Source: Hybos culiciformis | Lineage: Eukaryota; Arthropoda; Insecta; Diptera; Hybotidae | Assembly (NCBI GenBank): GCA_964007475.1 | Contig: OZ023274.1 | Coordinates: forward strand, 37,751,860 to 37,815,859 | Length of the DNA: 64,000 bases | Reading direction: 5' to 3' | Shown: piece by piece, positions 1 through 14,240 of the stretch | Layout: every line of letters starts with the position of its first letter | Position numbering within the stretch: the first letter of the stretch is position 1 | Program-made: the position numbers and the translations under genes | Notes under the pieces: generated by a model | What the model was told of the DNA's origin: nothing | Seen by the model: the letters and a program-made list of their open reading frames with translations, nothing else | The model's database searches: none

Positions 1-2814
1 ATGCTTTTTTTTTATGTACATAGTTTCAATTAATCAAATCGCTAAAAAAAAAAATTTTGTTACATAATTTTTTAATTAATAGTGGTGGAATAAAAATTGA
101 TTTTAAAATCAAAGTAATTTGAACCTATTTTCATAATCTAAAATTTAGTATCGTAGAACATACGTATATTATATGCATTTTATGATGTATTTGAAAAGTA
201 CAAATTAATATTGAATGACTTAAAGACTAGTAGAATGAGAGTAACATGCTCACATCCAACTATATCAGAGTTTGAAAAAAATTAAAATAAGTTTTTCAAA
301 ATTTATGTAATTTATCTTTTGCAGATGCGAAATTTATCTAAACTTAAGAAAACTTTTTTTTGTTCAAAAAATTCTATAGAATTCAATAAAAAAAAATATA
401 AGTTCTTTATGAATTAAGTAAATAATGTATTTTAAAATTTTATACACTGTCATAAGATTAAAAGTATAAAAATAATATTTATGTTTAAAATTTAAACTTT
501 TAAATTAATATTTGCATTAAAATTGAATTTTAAACCTTCTTCAAAATGTTTACAAAATTTAATAAAAGTTTTAAAAATCTAAGATTCTAAATTGAAAAAT
601 TAAATATTAGAATATAAAATTATTCTATAACGTGCCGTAAAGTTTTCCCACTTTAAAAATGGTAATAGTTATACTTAGGTTCATTGAGACGTAATAATTT
701 GAAACTAAAATTAATACAAAAATGATTTCAAAGTCGGCTGAACATTATAAAATTGTTGCTTGTAAGCATGACTTAAAAAATGAAAAAACGGACTATATTT
801 TAAATGTCCCTTCAACTGTCAGTGCTCCACTGTAAGTATTAACTAATGAAGTGCCAATTTCAATTTTTTTAATGCTAAATTATGCGTTATCTCGTTCACT
901 TCCACAGCGACTAAAAGATGAATTACAGAATAAATTTCATATAAAATTTATATAATGTTATTTTAGATAATTTTTTAATGAATTCCGATGGAAATAACGT
1001 GTAGGGTATATAGATGACGATAAGACGAAAAAATGGTAAGATCCCTATTATTTGCAAAGACTCGAACAAATTTTTGCAAAGACTCGAAAATATCTTAAAT
1101 TATAAAATTTTAAACAGGCCCTATACTTCATCTTTACAATTTGAAGCTTTAAGCTTTTTCATTAATATGAAATAAATCGTCACAAAATAAAAAAAAACGA
1201 AAAAAAATTTAAAGATGTGATAATAATAATAATTTTTTACATTACAACCTCATTATAATTATTATAATCATTTTTCTTATTTATTTACTTAAAATTTAAT
1301 CTGAAGGACATGAGCGTACATAAATTTCACAAATAAAATAATTTATTTACGTTTTGCTATTAAAATATGCACATTTATATACAAAAAAAAATACTTATGA
1401 ATAACATTATCTTCATAAAATAATGAATTATTAAAGAATTAAATAAAAATTTGAAGATGGAAACTTGGCAATAAGAAAAAAAAATTATATTTGCTAACCT
1501 TAACATTATTGATTTACAAAATTCTGCTAAATTTATATTCAAACTATATTTAAATATTATTTTCTACGTAAATATTTATTAAATTAAATCAATTAACGTA
1601 TACATGTTCCATTTGCTGACGATAAACTGAAGAATTATTGCTGACCACAATTGTTGAATTCAAAATCAGCTTTAGAGTTCGCAGCGATTGAAATTAAAAC
1701 TATGAGAAATAAGTTTTGTTTGATTAAATCATGCTCGCTCGATCAAAAGAAAAACAATATTTTTAATGCTTTGAAATGTTTGTATAGTTCACAATGAAAT
1801 AACTTGAAAAATGCCAATCGATCTCAGTAATTTGTCTCACTTAAAATTCAATCATTCAGCAGACACTAAAACTTCAATCAAAGATGAAATTTTTTTCCAG
1901 CTTAGTGTTCTTGTATATATTCAATTTAAGCTCATAATAATGAACTAAATCGTAAAAAGTTTTTCATTCAAAAAACACACATATATACCTACATCTGTGT
2001 ACATATCTGACATTTAAGTTTAATATAAAAAATATATTACAATATTATATTGTAAATCAGAAAATAGAAAAGAAAAAATAAAAATTAGAAAAAAAAAGAA
2101 AAGAAATTTACATTTAAATTATAATTTTTCACAAGAATTCTGTTCATTTTCTTGTAACACAATAGAATATTATTATGTTGTTATGAAGTGGGTCGGTTAG
2201 CAAGGGCACTTGTTGAACATCTACCAACATACTAACATAACATATATCTATACATAATCTAAACTTTTTTTTTTTTTTGTGTTCATATTAAATTTTCAAC
2301 CCCACATATTTTTATATTAATAAAATAATACACAACAAAAAAAAAAACTTTTTCCCAGAAGAACTGACAAATAAAAGAAAAAGAATATCCCACAGAGAGA
2401 TAAGCTTGTGCATATACATACACAACAAAAAAAAAAGTTTCACTTAGGGTATTAGAGAAGCAGCCTCTTATAGACGCAAAGTTTAAGATTAATGTCCTTT
2501 TTCTTTTGTTTGAATAATAATATTATAAAGTGTACCATCATTGTTTACATAGAAAAAAAACAATTTTTTTCTTTTAGTATCTGTATAAATTTCAACTTCT
2601 AATACGAATTAAAAGTATTGAATAATGTAAATTTGATTTTTTCGATAATGTCATTTAGATAATGTCATTTGGATGTTACTAATAAATTTGTATATATTTG
2701 ATGAACTTTATTAATTTTTATAATTCGTAATATACCGTGCTCAAAATTTTCTAGTAAATAGTCGAAACCCGTCAAAAAAACCGTCAGCGCACACTCATTT
2801 CATTTATTTGTAAC
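1..2814. other. A+T-rich non-coding DNA
   Basis: Mostly homopolymer-rich A+T sequence with no long open frame. A short direct duplication of a TTTGCAAAGACTCGAA motif sits near 1050-1090. Two short open frames (722-835 and 1811-1948) have a somewhat more balanced base composition than their surroundings; only the first is next to a good splice donor and is listed separately. Confidence 0.6.
722..831 (+). CDS. weak candidate exon, unknown protein
   Basis: An ATG at 722 opens a 38-codon frame (MISKSAEHYKIV... to ...VPSTVSAPL) that is visibly richer in G+C than its flanks. It runs into a consensus splice donor GTAAGTATT at 832, so an exon 722-831 ending in phase 2 is possible. A plausible acceptor (pyrimidine run then CAG) lies about 75 bp downstream, just before a CGACTAAAAG segment, but joining in phase gives an early stop. 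I do not recognise the peptide. A frame of this length can arise by chance in A+T-rich DNA, so this is a prompt for a transcript check, not a gene call. Confidence 0.18.
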
Positions 2815-2979
2815 AGGCCTTCATCCGAAAAGAACTTGAAATACTGAATTTTAAATTCCTAATTTATTTTGTTGTTGTGAATTCACGTCGCAGAGGGCGT
2901 ATTTGTAATATCATTACTGTCAAATTTACACTAGGAATTTTAAATTCAGAATTTCAAATTCTTTTTGCCGTGAAGGCCT
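2815..2979. mobile_element. foldback MITE with about 46-bp inverted arms
   Basis: The left arm (2815-2860, beginning AGGCCTTCATCC) and the right arm (2933-2979, ending GTGAAGGCCT) are reverse complements over about 46 bp with a few mismatches. They flank about 70 bp of unrelated sequence. The ends resemble short hAT termini (C-AGGCCTT...). The flanking octamers ATTTGTAA and TTTTGTTG match only partly, so an old, mutated 8-bp target duplication is possible but unproven. No coding capacity. Confidence 0.55.
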
Positions 2980-4146
2980 ATTTTGTTGCCGCAAAAAAAC
3001 TATCGTAGGGTTCATTGGGAAATATTTGTATGTGCAAAAAGAGAGTTTTAATTTTTTTTTGCTTCCAATCCTGGAAAATTGTTTTATATAAATTCCAATA
3101 GATATTCCTCTCATTTTGGAAAATATTTATGAGAAATTATAATATGACCAACTAACAATTAAGCTAATTATTTATATAATGATTTACTTAAAGATCATTG
3201 TAGCGGCGGTATTGAAAATCCTAGAATAAAAAATAATAATTTGAACTACTTTTATAAACCTTATTTTATGAAATTAATAATATACTATCCTTATATATGC
3301 ATAAATTGATAGATGATTCTTTTCAAGCAGCAGAACTAAGTTTTTTCGAAATTTATTATATCATTAAAGGATATGGAAATATAAAATATATAATACATTA
3401 TCTAAAGGTTTTACGTTTTATTGTTTTCTAAATAAATTAATATTTATTTTCTTTATAATTTTTTAGTCCTTCAATTTGATTACAATGTAAACTTGATGAA
3501 TAAAACCTATAAGTAAAATACTTTATGTTTTGATACAAATATTTTTTTTATGTACAAAACAATTTTTTGTTTTTTTTTATTATATATAAAAAAAATCTAC
3601 ATAATAATTTTTCAAATTGTTTTCTATCATTTATCCTAATTATTAACAATAAAAAACATGATAAATAAATGTTCGGGGATAAAAAAAAATGTAACAAACA
3701 CACATATTATACTTTTTTTCACTAATTTACTAATTACTTACATAATTTCGTATCTACGTTCATGTTGTAAGTTGAATAATAATAAAATACTTAGAAAGTC
3801 ATCACAAAAATTTTGTGTCCTTGAAAATTCTGTAAATATCTATGTATAGTACATATACCCAATAAGTGTTCTGTTGGAATTTAAATAAAGAAAATTTATG
3901 AAAAAAAATTTTATGGTAAGAGATTATTTTTTAAATACCATTCTTTGTATTATATATACACAATTGGTATTATCTAACTTTTATGCTTTCTTCTGATCTA
4001 ACTAAATCAATTATCTTATAATATTAAAAGTGCTTTGGATATATTTTAATTAAATTGTCTAAGAAGCTGCAATAACATTTGGTTGACGACATCTTATGTT
4101 AATTCTAAAAAACTTTTCCATTGTAGCATAAGTAAAACCATTGGTA

Positions 4147-4419
4147 CACTGAAAAAAACAACTCGGTGAACAAACAGCTGTAAAATATTGCAGTAGATTA
4201 TAGTTATTATTATTAAATATTAACGCTCATCCAAAGATTGTAAACAAATAGGCAAACTTGTAGTTTTTATTATTTTTTCTACTATACGATATTCTGAATT
4301 TTTTCTGTCGAATATTGATATTACAATTGGAACAGATGTATGAAAAATTATAATACAAAAAAATTGACAAAACAGCTATAAAATCTATCTATCTATCTGT
4401 ACTATCTGTTTTTTCAGTG
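4147..4419. repeat. short inverted-repeat pair, possible decayed MITE
   Basis: CACTGAAAAAAACA at 4147-4160 is nearly matched in reverse complement by TGTTTTTTCAGTG at 4407-4419, with an (ATCT)n run just inside the right end. No target-site duplication is visible. The inverted repeat contains an A-run, so chance is a real alternative. Confidence 0.25.
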
Positions 4420-6301
4420 CACTCAGTGTAATTTAAATTTATTATGTTTATTGTGCATTCAAAATAATAATAAAATAAAAGGATTTAAGTATAATCTCGA
4501 ACGGAAATTGGTTTTTTTTTTTTAAATCATATACATTTTAATATACCAGAATATATAAATCTAATGAATATGCAGTTTGCATAAAATAAATAAAAAAACG
4601 ATAGTACGTAAAACCAAAATGACTGTAATTTTACACATATTTTTATAGTACATAATAGCGATATACATAAATGAACATTCGTAGAAAAGTCTCATATGTA
4701 TCTCTTTAAATTAAAATATTGAATTTCAATTTGATTTGAGAGCATTAATTTTGTGGCAATTTGAGATTTTATTTTATTATTCAATAGAATTTTATATTAT
4801 ATGAATTTGATTATTTTCATTTGCATTGAAGCATATACATATATTGTTTATTTTGTTTTTGTATTATTTAAATTTCAGCATGAAAATGACTACATATGTT
4901 TTTAATAATAAAACAAAAACAAATTTATTACGCAAAGAAAAACAATATTATAATAAATTAAAGCACAATTTTGATTTATTGTTATTATAAAATAATAATA
5001 AAAAATACAGATTTTTATTTACCCCAAAAGGACATAAATATTGTCCCCAATAGATCCAATACAAACATTTTGCGATATTAATTAAGTAATTAAAAAATAA
5101 TTCCATAATTTCATATTATGCAGTTTTCAAGTACATATAATTAAATTTAAGTCTTAGGGTATGGGCTTAGCTTTAGAAGTATTTATTTATTATGAAAAAC
5201 TTTAAACTTTAAGATTTCCTTTTCATTATATATAATTTAATATGAAAATGTACACACTGAATTTTGTTAAAGATGATTAAATATATCAAAGAATACGCAA
5301 AATAATTAAATGTAATATTTTCCCTAAAATTTCCATTACCCTAAATAGGTTTTCTATACATTATTCAATTTTATCAAAAGACATTATCAATCATATTGAT
5401 TTTTATTAAAAATAATTTAAGGGATATATGTATACCTTGTATATATGTTTACCTTGTATATTTTTTTTAAAGGAAAATTAAATAAAATTTATTCACATAA
5501 ACGGATGGGATATGGATTTGGCAGTGTTTTTTAAACTTTTTTATGCGGTGATTCGCATCCATAGCGACGTAGTTCTTCCTTAATAATTTTCATGAAATTT
5601 TATTTAAACATTCAAGTTTTATTTATTTGATATTATCGTTATGATATATTGTGGTAGTTGGATTATGAACTTCTTAATTTAATTTTTATTATTCCTGTTA
5701 TGTTACATGAGGTCCATATAAACTTACTAAGTTGGGACTTATTGATAATCATTAATAAAATTCATTGACAGCTCGACTATTATCTTCATGTCAGTTTGTA
5801 TAATTATTATAATAATGAGATATCAAATGTAATAAATGCTTTAAATAAATGGAATTATGTTTACCAAATTTTCAATATTTAAACATGTTAACAAACTCAA
5901 TAAGGTACCAACCTATATATAATTTCTACCAATAAACGTCAATTTTTCGTTTCCTAAAAAACAGTTTATATTCCATGTGTTCTGTTACCATAAAATAGCT
6001 ACTGCGTAATTTATGTAAATGTTCTGTATGCATACGAATAAAAGTTAATCGAATCTTAAAGTAGTACGAGAAGAGTTTTGATGTGTTTAATGTAGAGAAA
6101 AAATAAATTCAAAATTTTCAACAATAGGTTTTAAGTGATGGTGATCTAACATTTAGTCAATATTATAATATAAATGAACAAAATTTTCTCAGAATATTAC
6201 ATGTTATTTGTAAATGATATATGTATCTATATGATGTTAAATTTTCTTTAAAGAAAAATAACCTAATTTAAATATTACAATATATGTATATTACTATATG
6301 C

Positions 6302-6307
<6 letters not shown>

Positions 6308-6337
<30 letters not shown>
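6308..6337. repeat. (TA)n microsatellite
   Basis: Uninterrupted alternating TA over about 30 bp, followed by further AT-rich repeats. Confidence 0.95.
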
Positions 6338-6344
<7 letters not shown>

Positions 6345-7129
6345 GGAGGTGTGTGCATAGTATGTGCTGTAATATACACCACATATACGCACGTAATATC
6401 GTTTCTATGTTATATGAAGTAGAATTATTTTACATAAAATAATATGAAAATGATGATGACATTAAATTTTTATTTATTTAATAAAATAATCATTATATTA
6501 TTATTATTATATTTTTATATTATTATGTCTTTATATTATTTAAAGTTAAGTTCTTCCATCATTGAAAAATGGTTTATTTTTTAACATGTGAGCTTTTTGG
6601 ATATACATATATAAATGTAGAAAGAGTTTATATATGTTAAATACTAATGCCTTTGCTGCCATATTTTTCAACATAATCCGATAATTTTGCTTTAAATTTT
6701 TGTTTAATTTTTTTTTTGTTAAATGTATTTTATTAAAAAATAATTGCGAACTAGAAACAGCGTATAATAAGATCAATATAGACAACAATTATGGATTTTA
6801 ATTGATTTGTTAATAAAATGTCATATTAATGAAGGAAAGTATATATTGTAAATACTATCAAAGAAAAATTGTTCTATAAAAACTTTTATATTTGATTAAA
6901 ATGCATTCCAAAACTATAAACTTGCTTTTTACCGATTTTGACTTCCAGGATACACTTATACAATTTCAAGGAACAGATTTTTCTAAATAAAGCAAAATTG
7001 AAATAATTTTAATTAATTTTTTAATTAACAAAAAATTTTGTTTTTATTCTACAAAGATTAAGCACACTAGTTATACTAGTTATACCCCTTTTTGCAATAT
7101 TATCGTTTGGCAATCCTTACAAAATTATG

Positions 7130-7161
<32 letters not shown>
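7130..7161. repeat. (ATA)n microsatellite
   Basis: Perfect ATA/TAA trinucleotide repeat of about ten units. Confidence 0.95.
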
Positions 7162-7162
<1 letters not shown>

Positions 7163-10100
7163 TATGTATTGCATGATAATTAATGTTTGGAATATATAGG
7201 GTAGAAAAATGTATATACATATTATGATTTCTTACACATCAACAAAGATAATAATTTTAATAAAAATAAAAAAAAAAAAATTCCATGCATGTCATGTGGA
7301 AGAAAATATTTTTTTTATAAGCGGAATGAATGATTAAAAAAATTGATTTAGGTTCAACATTCATATAATTAAAAAATCGTTTACTACACTTTTAATGATT
7401 TTTCTTTCTTATTTATACCATATTTATTTAATGTGGTGAAGAGAAAAGGATAAAATTGGTTTATTGAAAGGAAAATATTGAAAACTATTTACTTGATAAG
7501 AATGCAGTAATAAGGAAATTTACTTCCTTTTTCATATATTCTTTGTTTTTATAAATGTAGTTTGAATGGAATAACTATACTTGTTAATTTAAGATCCATT
7601 TAATTGAAATATTGGATCTTATTTAGGACATGTAATATGAAAACACAGAGATTAAAATAATTTTAATTATTTCTATTTCTTGAATTTTATACGTCCAATT
7701 AGCGCCAGCTGGGAAAAATTTAAAATTATGAACAATGTTACTATATATAAATGAATATCCACTTACAGCGCTTAAGAAATTGCTGATTATTTCTTGTGAA
7801 AAATATATTGTTTTCATATACATAGTTCACAAATAACTTTGATAGTGTTCTACGTATATAAATTTAAAAATTTTATAGAAAATAAGAAAGTTTTTGATTA
7901 TGACAGAAATATAGAATTAAAATCAAAAGTTTTGAAAAATAAACATTTAAAAACATAAATAAGTTTTTCCTTATATTAAAAGTTATCACTATGTTTATAA
8001 GTATAACATATAAAATATACATAATATATAATAATATTGCTTTAGGCGTATTCATGAGATGAGATATGAGATTCTACAAAGACAAGGTGTAAGTTAGGAA
8101 AATAAATGTTGTATACATATATAGTGGAAAGTTTTTAAATAAATGTATTATAGTTTTCAAAAACAAAAGCTTATAAAAACATATACATGTATAATTTATA
8201 CATATATTTAAAAACTATTTATAAACATTATGCTGCTTTTTTTTTAATGTTGATGTTGAATATTTTCTTGTTAGATTTATAATTAAAAAAAAATATTTTT
8301 TTGTTGCAAAAAGCTTTTAAACACGATTACAATAAATAGAAGTTGTGTAATTTGCAATTTGTTGCATAATTACGAGGAAAAAAAATACATATAAAAAAAA
8401 GTATGTTTCAAAGGCAATTGAAATGAACAAAAAAATTTTTTTTAAACTTTACTCACAATTGTGATAAAAGTTAAACAGTTATTTATGGTTAAAATCGTCA
8501 AATTATTAAAGTTGGAATTTTTTTTTACACATTTAGATAACATTGAATATTTTAGCACCAACACTTTTTATTATTATTCCTGTAACGATAGAAAAAATAA
8601 AAATTGTGAATTGGATTATTTTTAAATGTTTAAATAAAATAACAAGCTAATTCAAATGTTTCTAATAGTGCAATAATAATAGTTAATTAAGCCTAGTCAG
8701 TCTCACATAGAAGTACAAGATTCATGTAGATCCAGCACTAAAAACCCAATATCCCATTCCTATATGCGAATACAAGCTGGCTTATGTCTCAAAATCTGAA
8801 AGTTTCGCTTATAAAAGTATGGAAATAAATTATAAAATAAAAAACCATTTTTCCTCTACCATATTTTCATGTTTTCTTTTACTTAAGAAAACTTCTTTTG
8901 CATAATTATTACAAAAAATAAATTCACAAATATATTATAAATAATATATATTATGTATTATGTATAAAGGTATATGTATTATATGTGTTTTTTATTTAAA
9001 GTTAATTTGGGTATTATATAAAATGAAAACTGTTTTTTTTTTTATTTTTATTTAGAATATTTTTGTTTAAATATATGTTATACCAAATTACCTTCTTTAT
9101 TTCAATTATGCATATATTTATTTTCCACATAATGATTTAGAATAACATACTATAAAGGTTATCCTGAACATATGTTGTTCAAAATGTTTGCTATTCTTTG
9201 CACATTATGTTACTATGTGGTAATTTAAAAAAATAAAAAAAATAAAAATTGCGTACTCAAATCACGATTTCATCCATTATGATTTTATAGAATGGAAAAG
9301 CTATCAACTTTTCTATTATATTTTTCAAAATATAAAAAATTTTATTCCTATTTTCATTCTTTTCAAAAAAAAATTATTATTTTAATGTTTCGACGGAAAA
9401 TTTATCATATTGAAAATTAAATCATGAGACTATTATATATTACTGTTGAGTGCTGACTAGAGGATGATTCTTAACGAAATATTTAAGTATGCCAAAAAAA
9501 AAAAAATAATATTTTATAGTCGAGCCAGGTAAATTTTTTGTTTCAGAAAATTGTCAAAACGTTAAACATATACTTTATCGTTGTATACTTTAGTAAAGGT
9601 GAGTAATTAAGGCCATATATATATAAATTCAATCCATAGTCCTGCTGGTGAGATTAGGCGCTTGAAGTTATAAATTTAATAAATACACTATTGTTACAAA
9701 TATAATTATAATAAATAATGAAGTCTCATTGAAAAACAAAATTAAATAAAATTGTTATAATAAGATATAATTTAATATAGAAAATATACAGTTCATAAAT
9801 GTATGTACAATTATGTAATGAACATTATAAAAAGAAAATATAACTTTAATTGAAAAGTTGGATTTTTATTGTATACATTTTTCAATATTCTTTTCATGCA
9901 AGCACATAGTATATAATATATATTTTGTTTTATAATTCTATCGCTATCTCATATCAATTATATTTTATTTTATTAATATAATATAATTGATTAGAATAAT
10001 AACAATAATATATAATTGGCTGATATTTAAGATTAAAATATTAATGAGTATAATAATGTGGGACGAAATATCATGTTATTATATCACTCAGAAAAAAATA

Positions 10101-11140
10101 ATAATTTAATTTATCTTAATACCCATTTTATTAAAAATGGAACTAAGGTTCACAAATTTCGTCCATAAGTAAGAAGCGAATTTAAAGATAATAATTATTT
10201 AAAGTTTTTGTTATTTTTTTAACAAAGCAAAACGTTGATTTTAGTTTAATAATTGAAAAATTTAATAATATTCTTTAAATTGCTTATATTATATGTCACT
10301 AAGTATTTTATCAATCATTGAACGCGATCATCAAACTATTTCACAATTTCCTATGGTATTATGTAAATTTGAAGTATGTATTTTATGATTTCAAATAAAA
10401 TAGAAAATTAATCTCAATATACAAATTAGTTAATTTCCTACTTCTATCCTTGGCTAAAAACAAAAAAAAATACAAATTTGCATATAATTTCCATTGTGCA
10501 GCGTATAATGGTTTTACGCTTTCAATGCAATAGTTATAAATTTTATGCTATTTATATTACAACACAAAGTTAGGTGGCACCTATAATATTATATGGTTTT
10601 TTTTTTTTTTGGAAATATTTCATAGAAGTTATTATTTTTTCGTTAAGTTTGAAATAAAAATAAATGTACATTGAAAATAAAAAAAGATATACGTACGTGT
10701 TTCATTGTTTGTCAATTATTGTCAAACTTAATCAATTCCATTTTTTAAACATACAATGATATAAGTAATGTGTTGCAAACAGGGACGAATCCTTCATATA
10801 TTAAACGTATTGAGTGCTTCCGTAGAAAAGTTTAAATATTTAACAAAAAAAAAGCATAGGTAAAAATTTAAATAATGAATTCAGAACATTCATTCAATAG
10901 GAATTACCCCTATATTACCTTTTATTTACTTATTTACTTGCTTTCTAATATTAAGAAAGAATGCAAAATTTTAATTCATTATTATGATTACAAAAAATTT
11001 CCCATTCAGAGAGAATTTTGGTACAGATGTCGCTTTTCAATACTGAAATTCTGTACTAATGGAAAAATTTTTGAAATCATTATTTTTTGTATGGAATTTT
11101 TATTAACGGCTAAATTTCATAGCAGGCGTTATAGGCTGTC

Positions 11141-11500
11141 ACACTTCGGCTTTTTAATGGCTTTTTCAAAAAGCTATCATCGTTGTGGCTATTTCGTGGC
11201 TTTTTCCATACAAAAAAAAGAAAAAAAAGCTAGTGGCTTTTCAAAAAGCCACTAGAAAATCAGGGATCAAATAACAAATGAGCTCTGTGAGAAAAAAATA
11301 AACTAACAATTGCATACTTTCAGGAAGTTGGCGGCAATTTTTTAAAAAAAACGAATAAAAAAACAAAAAAAATTCCCAAAAAAAAAGGAAAAAGATATGA
11401 CAAAACGAGAAAAAAAAGAAAAAAAACCAAAAAGTGCAAGTGTGAACGCATTTAAAAAAGCCGTCATGAGTAGTGGCTTTTTAGTTGTAGTGTGACTCGC
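11141..11500. repeat. cluster of TGGCTTTTT motifs, possible MITE remnant
   Basis: The hexamer-to-nonamer TGGCTTTT(T) or its complement recurs at about 11157, 11200, 11232, 11248 (inverted) and 11475, in a stretch bounded by inverted GTCACACT (about 11149) and AGTGTGAC (about 11488). This looks like a decayed inverted-repeat element. The 126-codon open frame across the left part (10875-11255) has no recognisable domain and translates the repeat itself, so I do not call it as a gene. Confidence 0.35.
11230..11255. repeat. perfect 12-bp hairpin
   Basis: CTAGTGGCTTTT and AAAAGCCACTAG form perfect inverted arms with a 2-nt loop, inside the TGGCTTTTT cluster. Confidence 0.9.
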
Positions 11501-13331
11501 TTATTATTAAACTAAATTTCAATATAGCGAATAATGATTTTAAATTATGCATTCTCAATAATGTGAAAGGGATAAGAATTAAATTCCCTTTAATATCAGA
11601 GATTTACCGTCTAAAAAACACAACAGGGAATTATGTATAAGAATCAGAATAATGAGTGAAGGAAATTCATTATTTGCGCTGAAAAGTATACTAATTTAAT
11701 TTTTTTTAGTGATTGAAGATAAAATAGGACGATATAATTTTCAAATATTCAAATAATTCAAATTAAATTTTTTTTTCTAAATTAAAAAATATTCGGATCA
11801 ATAATTAACATTAAATGTACCTAAGTTAACTTCAAAATAATTAAAATGGACCTATGTATTTCAGAGCATTTCAATATCTTGCCTTATTTATTTAATATGG
11901 TGTTATTTCTAATTCAAAGAAATATTAAATTCTATTAGTGTGCTTCCGATATTGAAAAACTCACGCTTCGTGCCTGGTTGCAATAATGATGTAGTTTTCT
12001 ATGTTCTACTAAATGGAATGATACAAATTAAAATTATTTACAGTGTAATATGAAAAGAAAACTCAGTTTTTCTCTAATTTTTTTATAAAATCTATTTATT
12101 AAAACTATTATCCGTACAGAAATTTAACTTCAGACACCAATTTCGTAAATTTATCATAACTTTTATAAAAAAAAACTTTTAAAAATAAACGTCACCCCAT
12201 ATAAAAATGAATTTTTGGAAAATTAAATTATTTGACGGAAAATGTACATTTAAGGAAAATTGCAAACATGCACAAAAAATTTTACTTTGTACATTTTCTC
12301 TAAAAAAAAAAACAAAATAATAATAATATTGCAATGTCGGATTACATATATAGAGCTAGAAGAATTTTCTTTCGTTACGGTTATTATAAAATGGTTTTTG
12401 TAACAAATCTTTGAATAAATTATATAAATTTTTTTACCTGACACATTTAACCAACACTCCAAAATTAATGGCATGAAAATATAAAGTTTGACATTTAACC
12501 TTTAGGGGCAGGAACAAACAACACATAACAATATTTCTAAGACATTGTGAATTATTAGTATTCTTTTTTTAAACTTTTTTTTGTTTGTTTTTTAAAGTTT
12601 TCGAAAATATTTTTTTTTTAACCAAAGTTTTATTTAAATTTTCTTTAAATTTTTATTGAATTTAATTTAAATGATGACCGACATTGTGTTTAATATTTCG
12701 TAAACTGTAACTTTATACATAATTATAGAATCATTTTTTAATATATCTTAATCAGAGTAATTTTTATTTTATACAATACTATTTTAAGGCCTAATGATGG
12801 CTTTTATAATGTAATCGAAAGCTTTTATTTGCAGCCAAAATATTTTTAACTTAAATCATAAATAATTTCGATATCCTTTTTTGGTACAAGAATGGTAATT
12901 TTGATTACCTCATATTTAACATTGTTATTTCCATTATATTCAATGATTAATTTTAGATTTGGATAAACTTAACTATGATCACGTTATAAAAGAAATTAAA
13001 GTAGAATATCTACACTTCGTCCAAAATTATGTATTCTAACTGTGCACTTCTATATATTCTATACACTTCAAATTGCATTTTGTCATGTTTTTTTAATATA
13101 CATAAATTTTTGTTTTCAATTGGCGAATTCGAAATGTTAATTTTAAATTATAGTTTCATAAATTGGGTAAATTGCATATATAATTATGGGTATCTTTATG
13201 TATATATCTATAAATATTTTAAAATTATAATAAAAGGTTTAATGAAAATATTATGACGAGGATGAAATTCTTACATCAAATAATAATTATTATTTAATGT
13301 ATAATTTAGTTAAATGATTTTTAATGCCACA

Positions 13332-13366
<35 letters not shown>

Positions 13367-14240
13367 GCATTGAAATTGTATAATCAAATTATTATTCATA
13401 TAATTGAATTATATTATTGTGAATATAAAATTAATATTCTCTATGGGTGAAACAGAAAAAAAAATTGTTCCCAAACAATAGCTTAAAAAATTTTTATTAT
13501 GAATTATTAATGAATTTAGGAATTGTATAAAATAATGCAAAAGGATAATATAATAAAACAGCAAAACAATGATGTTTCCGCAAAAAAAACAACATTATAT
13601 TCATATTGAAAAAATTTTGTATAAATTTCAAACTTAAGTTACTTGTCAATTCATTTGTTGATTTATACCCATAAAATTATCTAAAAATAAATTTTATAAC
13701 ATTATTTTAAAATTTTAACTTTTGAATTTATTTTCCATTTTGTATACGACTATGATATGGAATTGGTCATTGTGATGGCTAAATTGGTTTTGACGACTCT
13801 TTAATACATACTTATATTGGGTGATTCAACAATTTATATATTTATTTAATATTTCATTATTTTACAATTTCATACATATAGAGTTTTAGACTTAACCTAG
13901 CCTTTACAACTAAGAATTCAGCTTTTATGTTATATAATTATTTTTTTCTTGTTTATAATATGACATATTTTTAACAAAAATTTAAAACCCTGATAAATGT
14001 TTTTTTATATTTTAATAAAACTTAAACTGGTGTATATTGGGTGATTCCATTGAGAAGAATGTGAAGGAAAATAGAAATAGATTTGTTTAAAAATTGAAAA
14101 AATTGAAAAAATTGAGTGTGATAAGTAAGATATATTTGGTGTCGCGATAAATAACTGGTGACAAAATATATCTGTATGCAGGTTTGGAAAATGAAAAACA
14201 CTGCTTTCCAGGTAAAATATTGAAGATAAGTTTTTTTTCA
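11501..14240. other. A+T-rich non-coding DNA
   Basis: No gene or transposon recognised. Open frames of 70-100 codons here (for example near 12250-12474 and 14005-14310, minus strand) are low-complexity and have no splice context or homology that I can name. An (AAT)n tract lies at 13333-13366. Confidence 0.6.
13333..13366. repeat. (AAT)n microsatellite
   Basis: Perfect AAT repeat of about eleven units. Confidence 0.95.

Larger units (their letters stand above)
2980..11140. other. A+T-rich non-coding DNA with microsatellites
   Basis: No supportable gene. Short open frames throughout are low-complexity (Ile/Leu/Phe/Tyr/Lys/Asn-rich), as expected from random A+T-rich DNA. Better-balanced islands occur at about 8690-8830, 9430-9480 and 9640-9665, but none shows a coding frame I can recognise. 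Individual repeats are listed separately. Confidence 0.6.

Noticed and set aside
1811..1948. 45-codon frame starting MPIDLSNLSHLKFN
   Set aside because: Reasonable amino-acid mix, but no splice context and no recognisable family; length is within chance for this DNA.
10875..11255. 126-codon plus-strand open frame
   Set aside because: No recognisable domain; the C-terminal half translates the TGGCTTTTT repeat cluster and its hairpin, so it is best explained as an incidental frame.
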